A DNA stretch of 64,000 bases from JAILLW01 sp045640525 (GTDB taxonomy: Bacteria > Bacillota > Clostridia > Lachnospirales > Lachnospiraceae). Location: the NCBI GenBank assembly GCA_045640525.1, contig JAZUFE010000002.1, positions 1-64,000 on the forward strand, in the 5' to 3' direction. The position numbers and the translations under genes are program-made. This document shows, in pieces, positions 1-8,283 of this stretch; the first letter of the stretch is position 1, and every line of letters begins with the position of its first letter. The notes beneath the pieces were generated by a model. The model was given only the letters and a program-made list of their open reading frames with translations. It did not search any database and was not told where the DNA came from.

Positions 1-30
1 AGGTCACGGGTTCGAGTCCCGTCTGGGTCG
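1..30 (+). tRNA. 3' end of a tRNA, probably tRNA-Asp (partial)
   Basis: The window opens inside a tRNA. A T-arm is complete (stem ACGGG/CCCGT around TTCGAGT at 6-22), followed by the 3' acceptor strand CTGGGTC and a G at position 30 as discriminator base. The anticodon lies outside the window. A G discriminator together with this T-arm and its place just before Val and Thr in the cluster fits tRNA-Asp, but the identity is inferred. Confidence 0.7.
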
Positions 31-36
31 TTATAT

Positions 37-109
37 GGGATCTTAGCTCAGCTGGGAGAGCATCTGCCTTACAAGCAGAGGGTCACAGGTTCGTGCCCTG
101 TAGGTTCCA
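37..109 (+). tRNA. tRNA-Val (anticodon TAC)
   Basis: A 73-nt cloverleaf. The acceptor GGGATCT pairs with AGGTTCC (with G-U pairs), the anticodon stem TCTGC/GCAGA encloses the loop CTTACAA, giving anticodon TAC (valine), and the T-loop is TTCGTGC. The 3' CCA is not encoded. It is the second tRNA in a run of six. Confidence 0.95.
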
Positions 110-128
110 CTAATTCCGAAAGGAATGC

Positions 129-201
129 GCCGATATGGCTCAATTGGCAGAGCAGCTGATTTGTAATCAGCAGGTTGAGGGTTCGAGTCCCCCTATCGGC
201 T
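129..201 (+). tRNA. tRNA-Thr (anticodon TGT)
   Basis: A 73-nt cloverleaf with a perfect acceptor stem GCCGATA/TATCGGC, anticodon stem GCTGA/TCAGC and loop TTTGTAA, giving anticodon TGT (threonine). T-loop TTCGAGT. CCA is not encoded. It lies 19 nt after tRNA-Val and is probably cotranscribed with it. Confidence 0.95.
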
Positions 202-221
202 TTTGATTTTAACAATCAAAA

Positions 222-303
222 GGGCGGATTCCCGAGTGGCCAAAGGGGACAGACTGTAAATCTGCTGGCGATGCCTTCGATGGTTCGAATCCATCTCCGC
301 CCA
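222..303 (+). tRNA. tRNA-Tyr (anticodon GTA)
   Basis: An 82-nt class II tRNA with the long variable arm expected for bacterial tRNA-Tyr. The acceptor GGGCGGA/TCCGCCC is perfect, the anticodon loop CTGTAAA gives GTA (tyrosine) and the discriminator is A. Its GTA anticodon makes it a substrate for queuosine modification, relevant to the QueT gene at 19.4-19.9 kb. Confidence 0.95.
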
Positions 304-349
304 GTCAGCCGAGAGGCTTTTTCTTATGTTAGGGCTTTCGGTCATATGA

Positions 350-423
350 CGCGGGGTGGAGCAGTCTGGAAGCTCGTCGGGCTCATAACCCGAAGGTCAT
401 AGGTTCAAATCCTATCCCCGCTA
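350..423 (+). tRNA. initiator tRNA-fMet (anticodon CAT)
   Basis: A 74-nt tRNA with anticodon CAT. Two hallmarks of the initiator are visible: the first base pair is a C1/T72 mismatch, so the acceptor is unpaired at its end, and the anticodon stem carries three consecutive G-C pairs (GGG/CCC) next to the loop. The body closely matches the well-known bacterial fMet sequence. CCA is not encoded. Confidence 0.93.
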
Positions 424-442
424 CTAGAGATTAAATCTCAAT

Positions 443-515
<73 letters not shown>

Positions 516-522
516 CTATCAG

Positions 523-553
523 AAACCTGGTTCCGTAGGGAGTCAGGTTTTTT
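523..553 (+). terminator. Rho-independent terminator of the tRNA operon
   Basis: The stem AAACCTG (523-529) pairs with CAGGTTT (544-550) and runs into six T residues (548-553). It sits directly after tRNA-Phe and before the transporter gene at 586. Confidence 0.85.
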
Positions 554-585
554 GTTATATAACACTATTTTTCGAGGATGAAGCT

Positions 586-1512
586 GTGGTAGAGAGTTTT
601 TTGATTGTAGGAACACAGGTGTTGATACTGTGCATATTGATCAGCTTGGGATTTTTTGGAGCTAAAATTAAGCTGATAACGGAAGACGGAGTCAAAAGCA
701 TCAATAACATTATGCTCTATTTCGTAACTCCGTGTGTAATAGTTAATGCTTTTCAAACACCGTTTGACAGTCGAATGCTGATTAACCTTTTGCTGGCTAT
801 GTTGGCATCACTCATTTCTCATTTGCTTGGATATTTGCTGGGATTCATTTTTATCAGAGATAAAGATATAAGTAGAAGAAGAGTATTGAGATTTGCTGCA
901 GTATTTTCAAATTGCGGTTTCATGGCACTTCCTTTGGTTGAAGCTCTGCTTGGAAGCGAAGGAGTGTTTTATGCATCGGGATATTTGGCGGTATTCAATC
1001 TGATGGTATGGAGTACAGGTCAATATCTTATGGCTAAGGGGCAGGCGAATTTCAGTATGAAAAAGTCCTTTTTGAATCCCGGAGTAATATCTGTTCTGAT
1101 AGGATTGATATTGTTCTTCACATCCTGCGAATTGCCGGAAATAATAGGTTCACCTATTGCTTTTTTGGCAGGACTTAATACGCCGGTACCGATGCTGATA
1201 ATCGGATATACAATTTCTACCATTAAGCTGTCTGAATTGTTTGAAATTAAGAAAGAAATAATTACACTTTTGGTAAGGCTTGTAATAACACCGGGGATTC
1301 TGCTGGTAATTTTGTATCTGGCAGGATACAGAGGAAATCTGCTGACAAGCGTCATTTGCTCTGCATCAACTCCGGTTGCCGCCATAACGACTATGTTTGC
1401 CATTAAGTATAATCAGGATGAGAAACTGGGTTCAAAACTGGTAGCGGTTTCGACATTGTTCTCCTTAATAACAATGACGCTTATAGTCGGTATAAGCTAT
1501 GGTATCGTATAG
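586..1512 (+). CDS. AEC-family (auxin efflux carrier-like) transporter
   Basis: A 308-residue integral membrane protein with about ten hydrophobic segments, of usual length for bacterial AEC/PIN-like carriers. The family signature is visible around residues 105-120 (SNCGFMALPLV) and again near the C-terminus, where a stretch with CSASTPVA and an intramembrane proline break mirrors the first half. Bacterial members export or import organic acids such as malate; the substrate here is unknown. The start is GTG 586, 8 nt after GAGG (574-577); an upstream ATG at 578 hits a stop after four codons. It follows the tRNA terminator and is the first protein gene of the segment. Confidence 0.85.
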   Translation: MVESFLIVGTQVLILCILISLGFFGAKIKLITEDGVKSINNIMLYFVTPCVIVNAFQTPFDSRMLINLLLAMLASLISHLLGYLLGFIFIRDKDISRRRVLRFAAVFSNCGFMALPLVEALLGSEGVFYASGYLAVFNLMVWSTGQYLMAKGQANFSMKKSFLNPGVISVLIGLILFFTSCELPEIIGSPIAFLAGLNTPVPMLIIGYTISTIKLSELFEIKKEIITLLVRLVITPGILLVILYLAGYRGNLLTSVICSASTPVAAITTMFAIKYNQDEKLGSKLVAVSTLFSLITMTLIVGISYGIV

Positions 1513-1536
1513 TTTTATATAGTATAATAACTATAT

Positions 1537-2070
1537 ATGCGCAAATTAGGGGATAGGCGACTGCGACGTAATCAAAAGCAGTTTGATAAACACAGACAAT
1601 TGCATAAAGTATTGCAAAAGTACGGTGACGATATTATGCGGTCCGATAATTTTATGAGTTCGCGTGATTATGTTCAGCATGGTTCGATTCCGGTTAGGCG
1701 TCACTGTATAGATGTCGCCAAACAGAGTTTACTTATCAGTAAATATTTGCATATTCCTGTTAATGAAAAGGAAATGGTTAGAGGAGCGTTGCTTCATGAC
1801 TATTTTTTGTATGATTGGCACGAACAAGCCAAGATACCGGGAGAACCTCTGCATGGATTCTCGCATCCTGCAACGGCTTTAAGGAACGCCGAAAGGGACT
1901 TTACGCTTACGCGCAGAGAGAAAGATATAATAGGAAAGCATATGTGGCCGTTAACGTTATCGAAGATTCCGAAGTATCGGGAGTCATGGATAGTATCTTT
2001 GGCGGATAAGTACTGTTCTACACTTGAAACTTTGAAATTGCGAAAAGGTGCACATATACGGAGAAGGTAA
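1537..2070 (+). CDS. HD-domain phosphohydrolase-like protein
   Basis: A 177-residue soluble protein. It carries the HD-superfamily metal-binding pattern: H in RRHCIDVAK near residue 55, the doublet in LLHDYFLYDWHE near residue 89, and a later D in SLADKYCS near residue 159. Such proteins hydrolyse phosphoester bonds in nucleotides or second messengers; the substrate of this subgroup is not known to me. The N-terminus is strongly basic. Its TAA stop shares one base with the ATG of the next gene, so the two are translationally coupled. The start ATG 1537 has no strong Shine-Dalgarno sequence. Confidence 0.75.
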   Translation: MRKLGDRRLRRNQKQFDKHRQLHKVLQKYGDDIMRSDNFMSSRDYVQHGSIPVRRHCIDVAKQSLLISKYLHIPVNEKEMVRGALLHDYFLYDWHEQAKIPGEPLHGFSHPATALRNAERDFTLTRREKDIIGKHMWPLTLSKIPKYRESWIVSLADKYCSTLETLKLRKGAHIRRR

Positions 2071-2657
2071 TGGGGAAACTGATATATCTGATGGGTAAGA
2101 GTTCATCAGGTAAAGATACAATATATAAGGAGTTGCTAAAAACTCCGGAACTTAAACTAAAAAAGGTTGTGCTGTATACCACACGTCCAATCCGAGCCAA
2201 TGAAGAAGAGGCGGTTCAGTATCACTTTGTTGATGAGAATATTTTCAAGAAGCTCGGTGAAGAGGGAAAGATAATAGAAGACAGAGCCTATAATACGTAT
2301 TATGGTCTGTGGAGATATTTTACGGTGGATGACGGGCACATTGATTTGGACCATCACAATTACCTTATCATAGGTACACTTGAGTCATATATGAAAACAG
2401 CCGAATATTTTGGTAAAGCAAAGGTCTTACCGATATATTTGGAACTTGATGACGGAATCCGCCTTCAAAGAGCTTTGAATCGTGAAATGATGCAGGAAGT
2501 TCCGAAGTACGAGGAAATGTGCCGGCGTTTTTTGGCAGATGCAGAAGATTTTTCGGATGAGAAGATGGCAGAGGCAGGTATCAGGACAAGATTTAACAAT
2601 GAGAATCTTCAGGATTGCATTGGCAGTATCAAAGAGTATTTGACGGAGTATATGTAG
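2070..2657 (+). CDS. Guanylate-kinase-like P-loop kinase
   Basis: A 195-residue protein starting MGKLIYLMGKSSSGKDT, a Walker A loop at residues 9-17, followed by the guanylate-kinase-type TTRPIRANEE motif (residues 38-47) that normally holds the GMP base. This predicts a nucleoside-monophosphate kinase, ATP + (d)GMP or a related substrate. It occupies the place that tmk (dTMP kinase) holds in front of yaaR-holB in Bacillus. The sequence is divergent from housekeeping Gmk after the substrate motif, so its true substrate is open. The start overlaps the stop of the HD gene (TAATG), with GAGAAGG just upstream. Confidence 0.75.
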   Translation: MGKLIYLMGKSSSGKDTIYKELLKTPELKLKKVVLYTTRPIRANEEEAVQYHFVDENIFKKLGEEGKIIEDRAYNTYYGLWRYFTVDDGHIDLDHHNYLIIGTLESYMKTAEYFGKAKVLPIYLELDDGIRLQRALNREMMQEVPKYEEMCRRFLADAEDFSDEKMAEAGIRTRFNNENLQDCIGSIKEYLTEYM

Positions 2658-2658
2658 A

Positions 2659-3099
2659 TTGGATATCAAGATTACATCGACTACCCCAATTTCACAACCC
2701 GAGGCCGTACAGAATGTTCAGGAAACCGACGAGTCTTTCAAATTCATGTTGATGAGTAAGATATCCGATGAAGGACTGCAGGAACGCCTGACCTCCATGA
2801 TGGAAGAAATAACCCGACAAGGCGATCAATTGGCTAAGAAGCGGGATATTAAAGATATGAAGAAATACAGGGGATTAATCAAAGATTTCATGAATGAGAT
2901 AATCTCCAGATCGCATGAGTTCAGTCGTGAAAACTTTTTGGACAAAAGAGGCAGACACAGGGTTTACGGAATAGTACGTCTTGTGGATGAGAACCTTGAT
3001 GCATTGGCCAAGGAACTTATGAAAGATGAACAGGACCATATGGCAATACTTGCAAAGATAGGTGAGATACGAGGATTGCTTTTAGATATTTTAACGTAA
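2659..3099 (+). CDS. YaaR-family protein (DUF327)
   Basis: A 146-residue mostly helical, charged protein matching the YaaR/DUF327 family by its LTSMMEEITRQGDQLAKKRD region (residues 46-65), the FMNEII segment and the conserved RVYGIVRLVDENLDALAKELM C-terminal half. Function is not established; the family is almost always found directly before holB, as here. The start is TTG 2659, chosen because GGAG lies 10 nt upstream (2645-2648) and no ATG fits. It begins 1 nt after the kinase stop codon. Confidence 0.8.
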   Translation: MDIKITSTTPISQPEAVQNVQETDESFKFMLMSKISDEGLQERLTSMMEEITRQGDQLAKKRDIKDMKKYRGLIKDFMNEIISRSHEFSRENFLDKRGRHRVYGIVRLVDENLDALAKELMKDEQDHMAILAKIGEIRGLLLDILT

Positions 3100-3113
3100 G
3101 AGGCGAGGGGAAA

Positions 3114-4106
3114 ATGGCAAAATTCAACGATATCGTAGGACAGGAAAAACTGAAAGAACATTTGCAGAATGCAATTAAGATGGATAAGGTAGGTCATGCC
3201 TATATCATCAACGGCGAGCGTAATTGCGGTAAGGAATTTATGGCTAAGGTTTTTGCACAGACCTTGTTGTGTGAGAATCCTGTGGACCAGGAACCGTGCG
3301 GAACCTGTCACTCATGTATTCAGGCCGAAAGCATGAACAATCCGGATATTATATTCGTATCACACGAAAAACCCAATGTAATCGGTGTTGATGATATAAG
3401 AATTCAGATTAATCAGACGGTAGATATTAAACCATATGCCGGTGAGAAAAAAGTATACATAATGAATGATGGCGATCTGATGACAGTGCAGGCTCAAAAT
3501 GCTCTTCTTAAGACACTTGAAGAACCTCCTGCATATGTCGTGATTCTTATCCTTACCAATAATATGGAAATGTTTCTTCCTACCATATTAAGCAGATGTG
3601 TGGTTCTTGATTTTAAGCCTGTCAAGGATGAAGATATTAAGAATTTTTTGATGGAAAATATGCAGATTCCCGATTACAAAGCCGATATTTGTGTGGCATT
3701 TGCCAGGGGTAATGTCGGAAAGGCAAGACTTCTTGCCAAATCAGAGGAGTTTGACAAGGTTAAGGAAGAGGCCCTTGCACTGCTTAAGAACATCAATGAG
3801 ATGGAAATTAACGAGATAGTTGCATCCATCAAAAAGATAATGGAATATAAGTTGGATGTAAACGACTATCTTGATATCTTTTCAATATGGTACAGAGATA
3901 TGCTTTTGTTTAAGGCAACTCACGATGCCAACGGATTAGTATTCAGAGAAGAAATTCAGTATGTGATTAAAGCTGCCGACAGAAGCACATATGAAGGAAT
4001 AGAAATAATTATTGATGCTCTTGAAAAATGTAAGGCCAGATTACGTGCCAACGTTAATTTCGAATTGTCAATGGAATTACTCCTTCTTACAATCAGAGAG
4101 AATTAA
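3114..4106 (+). CDS. holB: DNA polymerase III subunit delta' (clamp loader)
   Basis: A 330-residue AAA+ clamp-loader subunit. N-terminal FNDIVGQEKLKEHL is typical, the Walker A region reads GERNCGKE (residues 33-40) and lacks the usual Ser/Thr, as expected for an ATPase-inactive delta' subunit. A zinc module CGTCHSC (residues 62-68, with an earlier Cys at about 53) and the SRC arginine-finger motif (LSRCVV, near 160) are present. It works with DnaX and HolA to load the sliding clamp at replication forks. RBS GGCGAGGGG lies upstream of ATG 3114. It is the third gene of yaaR-holB-ricT-trmN-rsmI. Confidence 0.93.
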   Translation: MAKFNDIVGQEKLKEHLQNAIKMDKVGHAYIINGERNCGKEFMAKVFAQTLLCENPVDQEPCGTCHSCIQAESMNNPDIIFVSHEKPNVIGVDDIRIQINQTVDIKPYAGEKKVYIMNDGDLMTVQAQNALLKTLEEPPAYVVILILTNNMEMFLPTILSRCVVLDFKPVKDEDIKNFLMENMQIPDYKADICVAFARGNVGKARLLAKSEEFDKVKEEALALLKNINEMEINEIVASIKKIMEYKLDVNDYLDIFSIWYRDMLLFKATHDANGLVFREEIQYVIKAADRSTYEGIEIIIDALEKCKARLRANVNFELSMELLLLTIREN

Positions 4107-4139
4107 AAGCCCATGAGGCTATAAAAGTGAGGTATATAG

Positions 4140-5048
4140 ATGGTTAAAGTAATAGGTGTCAGATTCAGAACAGCCGGAAAAATATATTTTTTCAATCCCG
4201 GCAGTTATGAAATTAAAAGAACGGATCATGTAATTGTGGAGACCGCCAGAGGTCAGGAGTATGGAACTGTGGTAGGAAGTATTCGCGAAGTGGCGGATGA
4301 AGAGGTGGTTCAGCCCCTAAAACCGATAATTCGCGTGGCTACACCGCAAGACGATGAGAAAGCGCTCAGAAATAAAGAAAAAGAGAAGGACGCATTCAAG
4401 ATTTGTCTTGAAAAGATACAGAATCATAATCTTGAAATGAAACTGATTGATGCGGAATATACTTTCGACAACAGCAAGTTGTTATTCTATTTTACGGCAG
4501 ACGGAAGAATTGATTTCAGAGAATTGGTTAAAGACTTGGCAGCCGTATTCAGAACCAGAATAGAGTTGCGTCAAATCGGTGTACGTGATGAGACCAAAAT
4601 ACGCGGTGGAATCGGAATCTGCGGAAGACCTCTGTGCTGTCATGCACATTTGTCGGATTTCATTCCCGTTTCGATTAAGATGGCCAAAGAGCAGAATTTA
4701 TCATTAAATCCGACAAAGATTTCGGGTGTTTGCGGAAGACTTATGTGTTGCCTTAAACATGAAGAGGAAACATATGAGGAGCTTAACAGAAATCTTCCTT
4801 TCGTGGGTGATTTTGTAACCGGTAATGACGGAAGAAAAGGAGAAGTACATTCTGTTAATGTTTTAAGACAGTTGGTTAAAGTCATCGTTGAAGAGGACGG
4901 CGAGAAGAGTATTGTAGAGTACCATGCATCTGATTTGAAGTTCAAGCATAAGAAGCGAAACAATAAGAATGATGTTTCGGAAGCGGACATGAAAGAACTT
5001 GAGAAAATGGAACGTTCGGATGCCAAATCCAAGTTGGATGATAACTAA
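4140..5048 (+). CDS. ricT: PSP1-domain regulatory iron-sulfur protein RicT (YaaT)
   Basis: A 302-residue PSP1 protein. The cysteine-rich centre GICGRPLCCHAHL (about residues 159-171) and GVCGRLMCCLKHEE (about 198-211) is the RicT signature. In Bacillus subtilis RicT forms the Y-complex with RicF (YlbF) and RicA (YmcA), binds [4Fe-4S] clusters and directs RNase Y cleavage of mRNAs. A YlbF-like gene is present at 30113 in this window. The C-terminal 30 residues are highly charged. Start ATG 4140 follows GTGAGG. The stop overlaps the next start (TAATG). Confidence 0.9.
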   Translation: MVKVIGVRFRTAGKIYFFNPGSYEIKRTDHVIVETARGQEYGTVVGSIREVADEEVVQPLKPIIRVATPQDDEKALRNKEKEKDAFKICLEKIQNHNLEMKLIDAEYTFDNSKLLFYFTADGRIDFRELVKDLAAVFRTRIELRQIGVRDETKIRGGIGICGRPLCCHAHLSDFIPVSIKMAKEQNLSLNPTKISGVCGRLMCCLKHEEETYEELNRNLPFVGDFVTGNDGRKGEVHSVNVLRQLVKVIVEEDGEKSIVEYHASDLKFKHKKRNNKNDVSEADMKELEKMERSDAKSKLDDN

Positions 5049-5803
5049 TGAGTGAAAGAGTAGATGACCTTCAGATAAACGGATATCGGATTATTCAAAA
5101 CCCCGAGTTGTTTTGTTTTGGTATGGATGCGGTATTGCTGGCAACCTTTGCCAAAGCCAAAGAAGATGACAGGGTTATTGATTTGTGCACCGGAAATGGT
5201 GTTATACCGATTCTCATGGAGGCTAAAACTCAGGCAAGAGATTTCACGGGACTTGAAATTCAGGAAGTGAGTGCTTCCTTGGCAAGACGGAGTGTAGAAC
5301 TCAATGGCTTATCCGACAGGATATCGATAGTAACGGGAGATGTTAAGGAAGCGGTCGATATTTTCGGAGCTTCCTTATTTGATGTAGTGACGGTCAATCC
5401 TCCGTATATGACGCAGAACCACGGTATAGTTAATGATTTCTCGCCTAAAGCGATTGCTCGTCATGAGATTCTGTGTTCATTGGAGGACGTGATAAGAGTC
5501 AGCGCCAAACTGTTGAAACCCGGCGGAAATTTGTTTATGGTACACAGACCGCACAGACTTACAGATATAATCGTATTGCTGCGAGAGTACAGAATCGAAC
5601 CCAAGCGCTTGAGAATGGTTCATTCTTTTAAAGATAAAGAACCTACAATGGTTTTGATAGAAGCAAACAGAGGAGGCCGTTCTAATTTGAGAATTGATGC
5701 TCCTTTGGTTATATACGAGAACGAGAATCAATACACGGATGAGATATTAAAGATATACGACAATGACAGGAACACTATATTTAATTGCAACACCGATAGG
5801 TAA
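5048..5803 (+). CDS. tRNA1(Val) (adenine-37-N6)-methyltransferase-like (YabB/TrmN6)
   Basis: A 251-residue SAM-dependent methyltransferase. It has a glycine-poor motif I (VIDLCTGNGVIPI, about residues 43-55) and the N6-adenine signature NPPY (about 118-121). The family modifies tRNA adenine; trmN6 and yabB are its named members. The start is fused to ricT (TAATG), and its last 41 bp overlap the start of rsmI, a much longer overlap than elsewhere in this operon. The C-terminal tail beyond the overlap point (rich in N and D) may be of little importance. Confidence 0.85.
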   Translation: MSERVDDLQINGYRIIQNPELFCFGMDAVLLATFAKAKEDDRVIDLCTGNGVIPILMEAKTQARDFTGLEIQEVSASLARRSVELNGLSDRISIVTGDVKEAVDIFGASLFDVVTVNPPYMTQNHGIVNDFSPKAIARHEILCSLEDVIRVSAKLLKPGGNLFMVHRPHRLTDIIVLLREYRIEPKRLRMVHSFKDKEPTMVLIEANRGGRSNLRIDAPLVIYENENQYTDEILKIYDNDRNTIFNCNTDR

Positions 5804-6599
5804 CTTGGGTGATATGACATCCCGGGCTGTGGATACTCTCAAGGAGATGGATATTATTGCAGCCGAGGACACCAGAAACAGCATTAAGCTGTTAAATCAC
5901 TTCGAGATTAAAGTGCCAATGACGGCCTATCATGAATTCAATAAGTATGATAAGGCGGATTACCTTATTTCAGAGCTGCTTTCAGGCAAAAATATAGGTT
6001 TGATAACCGATGCCGGTACTCCGGGAATTTCGGATCCGGGAGAAGTTTTGGTTAAAAAATGCTATGAGAATGGCATTAATGTAACTTCACTTCCCGGTTG
6101 TTGCGCCTTGATAAATGCTTTGATAATATCCGGACTTCCGACACGCAGATTCTCATTTGAGGCGTTTCTTCCTTCCGATAAGAAAGAAAGGCGTAATATA
6201 CTTGATGAGCTTAAGGTTGATACCAGAACCGTTATTCTTTATGAAGCGCCGCATCATCTTCTGAAGACCTTGAAAGAGCTTTTGACAGAACTTGGCGATA
6301 GAAAAATCAGTGTATGTAAGGAATTGACCAAGAAGTTCGAATCTGTTAATCAAACAACTTTGCAGGAGGCGGTCGATTATTACACTGAAAACGAACCGCG
6401 AGGCGAGTATGTTTTGGTACTTGAAGGACAATCGAGAGAAAAATTGGTACTTTTGAATCAGTCAAAATGGAATGATGTTTCTATTGAGGAACACCTTAAG
6501 ATATACACGGAGTCCGGAATGGATAAGAAAGAAGCTATGAAGAAAGTAGCGCAAGACCGCGGTATTACTAAGCGTGACGTATACCAGGCACTTCTTTGA
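5763..6599 (+). CDS. rsmI: 16S rRNA (cytidine-1402-2'-O)-methyltransferase
   Basis: A 278-residue tetrapyrrole-methylase-fold enzyme. Diagnostic motifs are LYLIATPIGNLGD (residues 5-17), AAEDTRN (34-40), LITDAGTPGISDPG (79-92) and SLPGCCALINAL (109-120). It methylates the ribose of C1402 in the decoding centre of 16S rRNA. The start ATG 5763 lies inside the 3' end of the preceding methyltransferase gene; the conserved MTGTLYLIATP start supports it even though no clear Shine-Dalgarno sequence is seen. Last gene of the holB-ricT cluster; no terminator hairpin is evident after it. Confidence 0.93.
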   Translation: MTGTLYLIATPIGNLGDMTSRAVDTLKEMDIIAAEDTRNSIKLLNHFEIKVPMTAYHEFNKYDKADYLISELLSGKNIGLITDAGTPGISDPGEVLVKKCYENGINVTSLPGCCALINALIISGLPTRRFSFEAFLPSDKKERRNILDELKVDTRTVILYEAPHHLLKTLKELLTELGDRKISVCKELTKKFESVNQTTLQEAVDYYTENEPRGEYVLVLEGQSREKLVLLNQSKWNDVSIEEHLKIYTESGMDKKEAMKKVAQDRGITKRDVYQALL

Positions 6600-6663
6600 G
6601 GATAACTTCGAATAGAATTTTCGCAGATGTGGATTACTTGTGAAATTATTGAATAATTGGTAC

Positions 6664-6691
6664 TTGTAAAAGACTTACGGTGTAGTATTAT
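6664..6691 (+). promoter_or_regulatory. Putative sigma-A promoter for the CAP-domain gene
   Basis: TTGTAA (6664-6669), a 16-nt spacer and TATTAT (6686-6691), about 55 nt before the start codon at 6748. Matches are 4-5 of 6 in each box, so this is a reasonable but unproven promoter. Confidence 0.45.
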
Positions 6692-6747
6692 TATATTAAC
6701 AAGTTATGGTACTTTAGTATGGATATATTGAAAGGGAGTGATCATAA

Positions 6748-7320
6748 GTGAAGAAGCAGACCAAATGGACAGTCATAGCTTGCATTTCACTTGCAATAGG
6801 ATTAATCGCTGTAGGAGTTGTGTATTTCGTCGGAAAGGGAAGCAGCGGAGAATTGCTTGATGCTGCAGCAAGAAGAGAATTCGGAGTACCGGACGACGGA
6901 ATAATATATATCGAACCCAACATGTCTGCGCTGGCAGCTGAGCTATCAGGTACTGTTGAATCAAAGGCAGCATCGAAAGCAGCGTTTGACGCGTTGAATG
7001 CAACCAGAGTAGCGAACGGAATGAAACCTTTGAAGTGGAGTTCAGGATTGGAGAAGGCGTCTGCAGTAAGAGCGGTAGAAGCAACACAGGTATGGAGTCA
7101 CACAAGACCTAACGGTTCGGATTATTATACTGTTGACAGTAGCCTTGTATATGGTGAGAACCTGGCACAGGGTTATACAACAGCCAATTCGGCAATGGAT
7201 GCATGGATGGCATCACCGGCACACAAAGATAACATTCTTTTCCCGGATTTCGTTACAGGAGCAATATCAATTAATGTTAGCGGTGGCCAATGGGTATGGG
7301 CTTGTGAATTCGGTTACTAA
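6748..7320 (+). CDS. Membrane-anchored CAP (SCP/PR-1) domain protein
   Basis: A 190-residue protein with a short basic N-terminus and one hydrophobic segment (residues 8-28), then an extracellular CAP domain (about 72-190). CAP signatures are ALNATRVANGMKPLKW, the metal/pocket-type SHTRPNG, YGENLAQGY and AWMASPAHKDNIL. Bacterial CAP proteins are secreted or wall-associated, and their activity is mostly unknown. The start is GTG 6748 with AAAGGGAGTG (6731-6740) at good spacing. A terminator follows, so it is likely monocistronic. It neighbours a sortase but has no sorting signal. Confidence 0.85.
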   Translation: MKKQTKWTVIACISLAIGLIAVGVVYFVGKGSSGELLDAAARREFGVPDDGIIYIEPNMSALAAELSGTVESKAASKAAFDALNATRVANGMKPLKWSSGLEKASAVRAVEATQVWSHTRPNGSDYYTVDSSLVYGENLAQGYTTANSAMDAWMASPAHKDNILFPDFVTGAISINVSGGQWVWACEFGY

Positions 7321-7332
7321 AAAGTATTTTTT

Positions 7333-7364
7333 AAAAGACTACTCGTAAAGAGTAGTCTTTTTTT
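7333..7364 (+). terminator. Rho-independent terminator after CAP-domain gene
   Basis: AAAAGACTACTC (7333-7344) pairs with GAGTAGTCTTTT (7350-7361) around a 5-nt loop, followed by more T residues to 7364. Confidence 0.9.
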
Positions 7365-7419
7365 GAACTAAATTAAATTATTCACGGGCGAGAAGAAGTG
7401 TGTTAAAATAGCATTAGTT

Positions 7420-8280
7420 ATGCGGGATACAAATATGAATAATGAAAAATTGAGATTAATTTTAAAAATCACATTGGCAGTTATGCTGATAGGAGTAGTG
7501 GTATGCGCAGTCGGAACGTATCTGACAGCCAAGGAGTATTCCGACAGTATTGCCGAGTATAAGGAGCTTAACACATACGTTAAGGTCGAGGAAAAAATAC
7601 CGGATGTGTCACAGAATGTTGAAGAAATTCAAGAATCTGATGAAAGCGACGTTGAAACTGTAACGCAGGATGAAGTACCTCAGATAGATATTGATTTCGA
7701 GATGGACTATGATGCTTTGAAAGAGATTAATGAGGAATTTATCGGCTGGATAGTTTATCAGCCGTTGGAAATCAGTTATCCGGTTGTTTTGGCCCATTCG
7801 GATAATTATTACGAGACACATTCCTTCGAGAGAGTTAAGAACTTGGCGGGTGCCATATCTTTGGATATTGCCTGCAAGGCGGATTTTACTTCTTTCAATT
7901 CGATAATATACGGACACAATATGAGAAACAATACAATGTTCGGACGTTTGAAGGAATTGATGGAAGATCATTCAATAATTGATACAGATCCGTATTTTTA
8001 TATATTTACCAAAGATAAAGCATATAAATACAAAATCTTCGCTGCTTATTATACAACTACAGGTACGGCAACATATGAAGTGGAACTTCAACCGACTAAG
8101 GGAGATATAGTCGAGTACATGGATTATATTAATGAAATGGCGGATTATCGAGATGAGAGCATACTTGGCGGTGAAGTTTCCGAAGATATGAAGATATGTA
8201 CATTATCTACATGTCATGGACACAGAACCAATAAGAGAAGTGTTGTTCATGGAATTTTGGTTGCTACAGAGCCAAGATAG
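7420..8280 (+). CDS. Class B sortase
   Basis: A 286-residue protein with an N-terminal membrane anchor (about residues 12-36), an acidic linker (50-90) and a C-terminal sortase domain. The catalytic triad is visible: His in IIYGHNM, Cys in TLSTCHG and Arg in the following HRTNKRSV stretch. TLSTC plus the inserted helix length fit class B (SrtB), which anchors a small set of surface proteins to the cell wall. No protein with a sorting signal is seen in the window, so its substrates lie elsewhere. Start ATG 7420 has a weak RBS; ATG 7435 is an alternative. It ends 3 nt from the convergent operon. Confidence 0.88.
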   Translation: MRDTNMNNEKLRLILKITLAVMLIGVVVCAVGTYLTAKEYSDSIAEYKELNTYVKVEEKIPDVSQNVEEIQESDESDVETVTQDEVPQIDIDFEMDYDALKEINEEFIGWIVYQPLEISYPVVLAHSDNYYETHSFERVKNLAGAISLDIACKADFTSFNSIIYGHNMRNNTMFGRLKELMEDHSIIDTDPYFYIFTKDKAYKYKIFAAYYTTTGTATYEVELQPTKGDIVEYMDYINEMADYRDESILGGEVSEDMKICTLSTCHGHRTNKRSVVHGILVATEPR

Positions 8281-8283
8281 ATT

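Noticed and set aside
175..402. 75-codon frame over three tRNA genes
   Set aside because: Wholly within tRNA-Thr, Tyr and fMet sequence.
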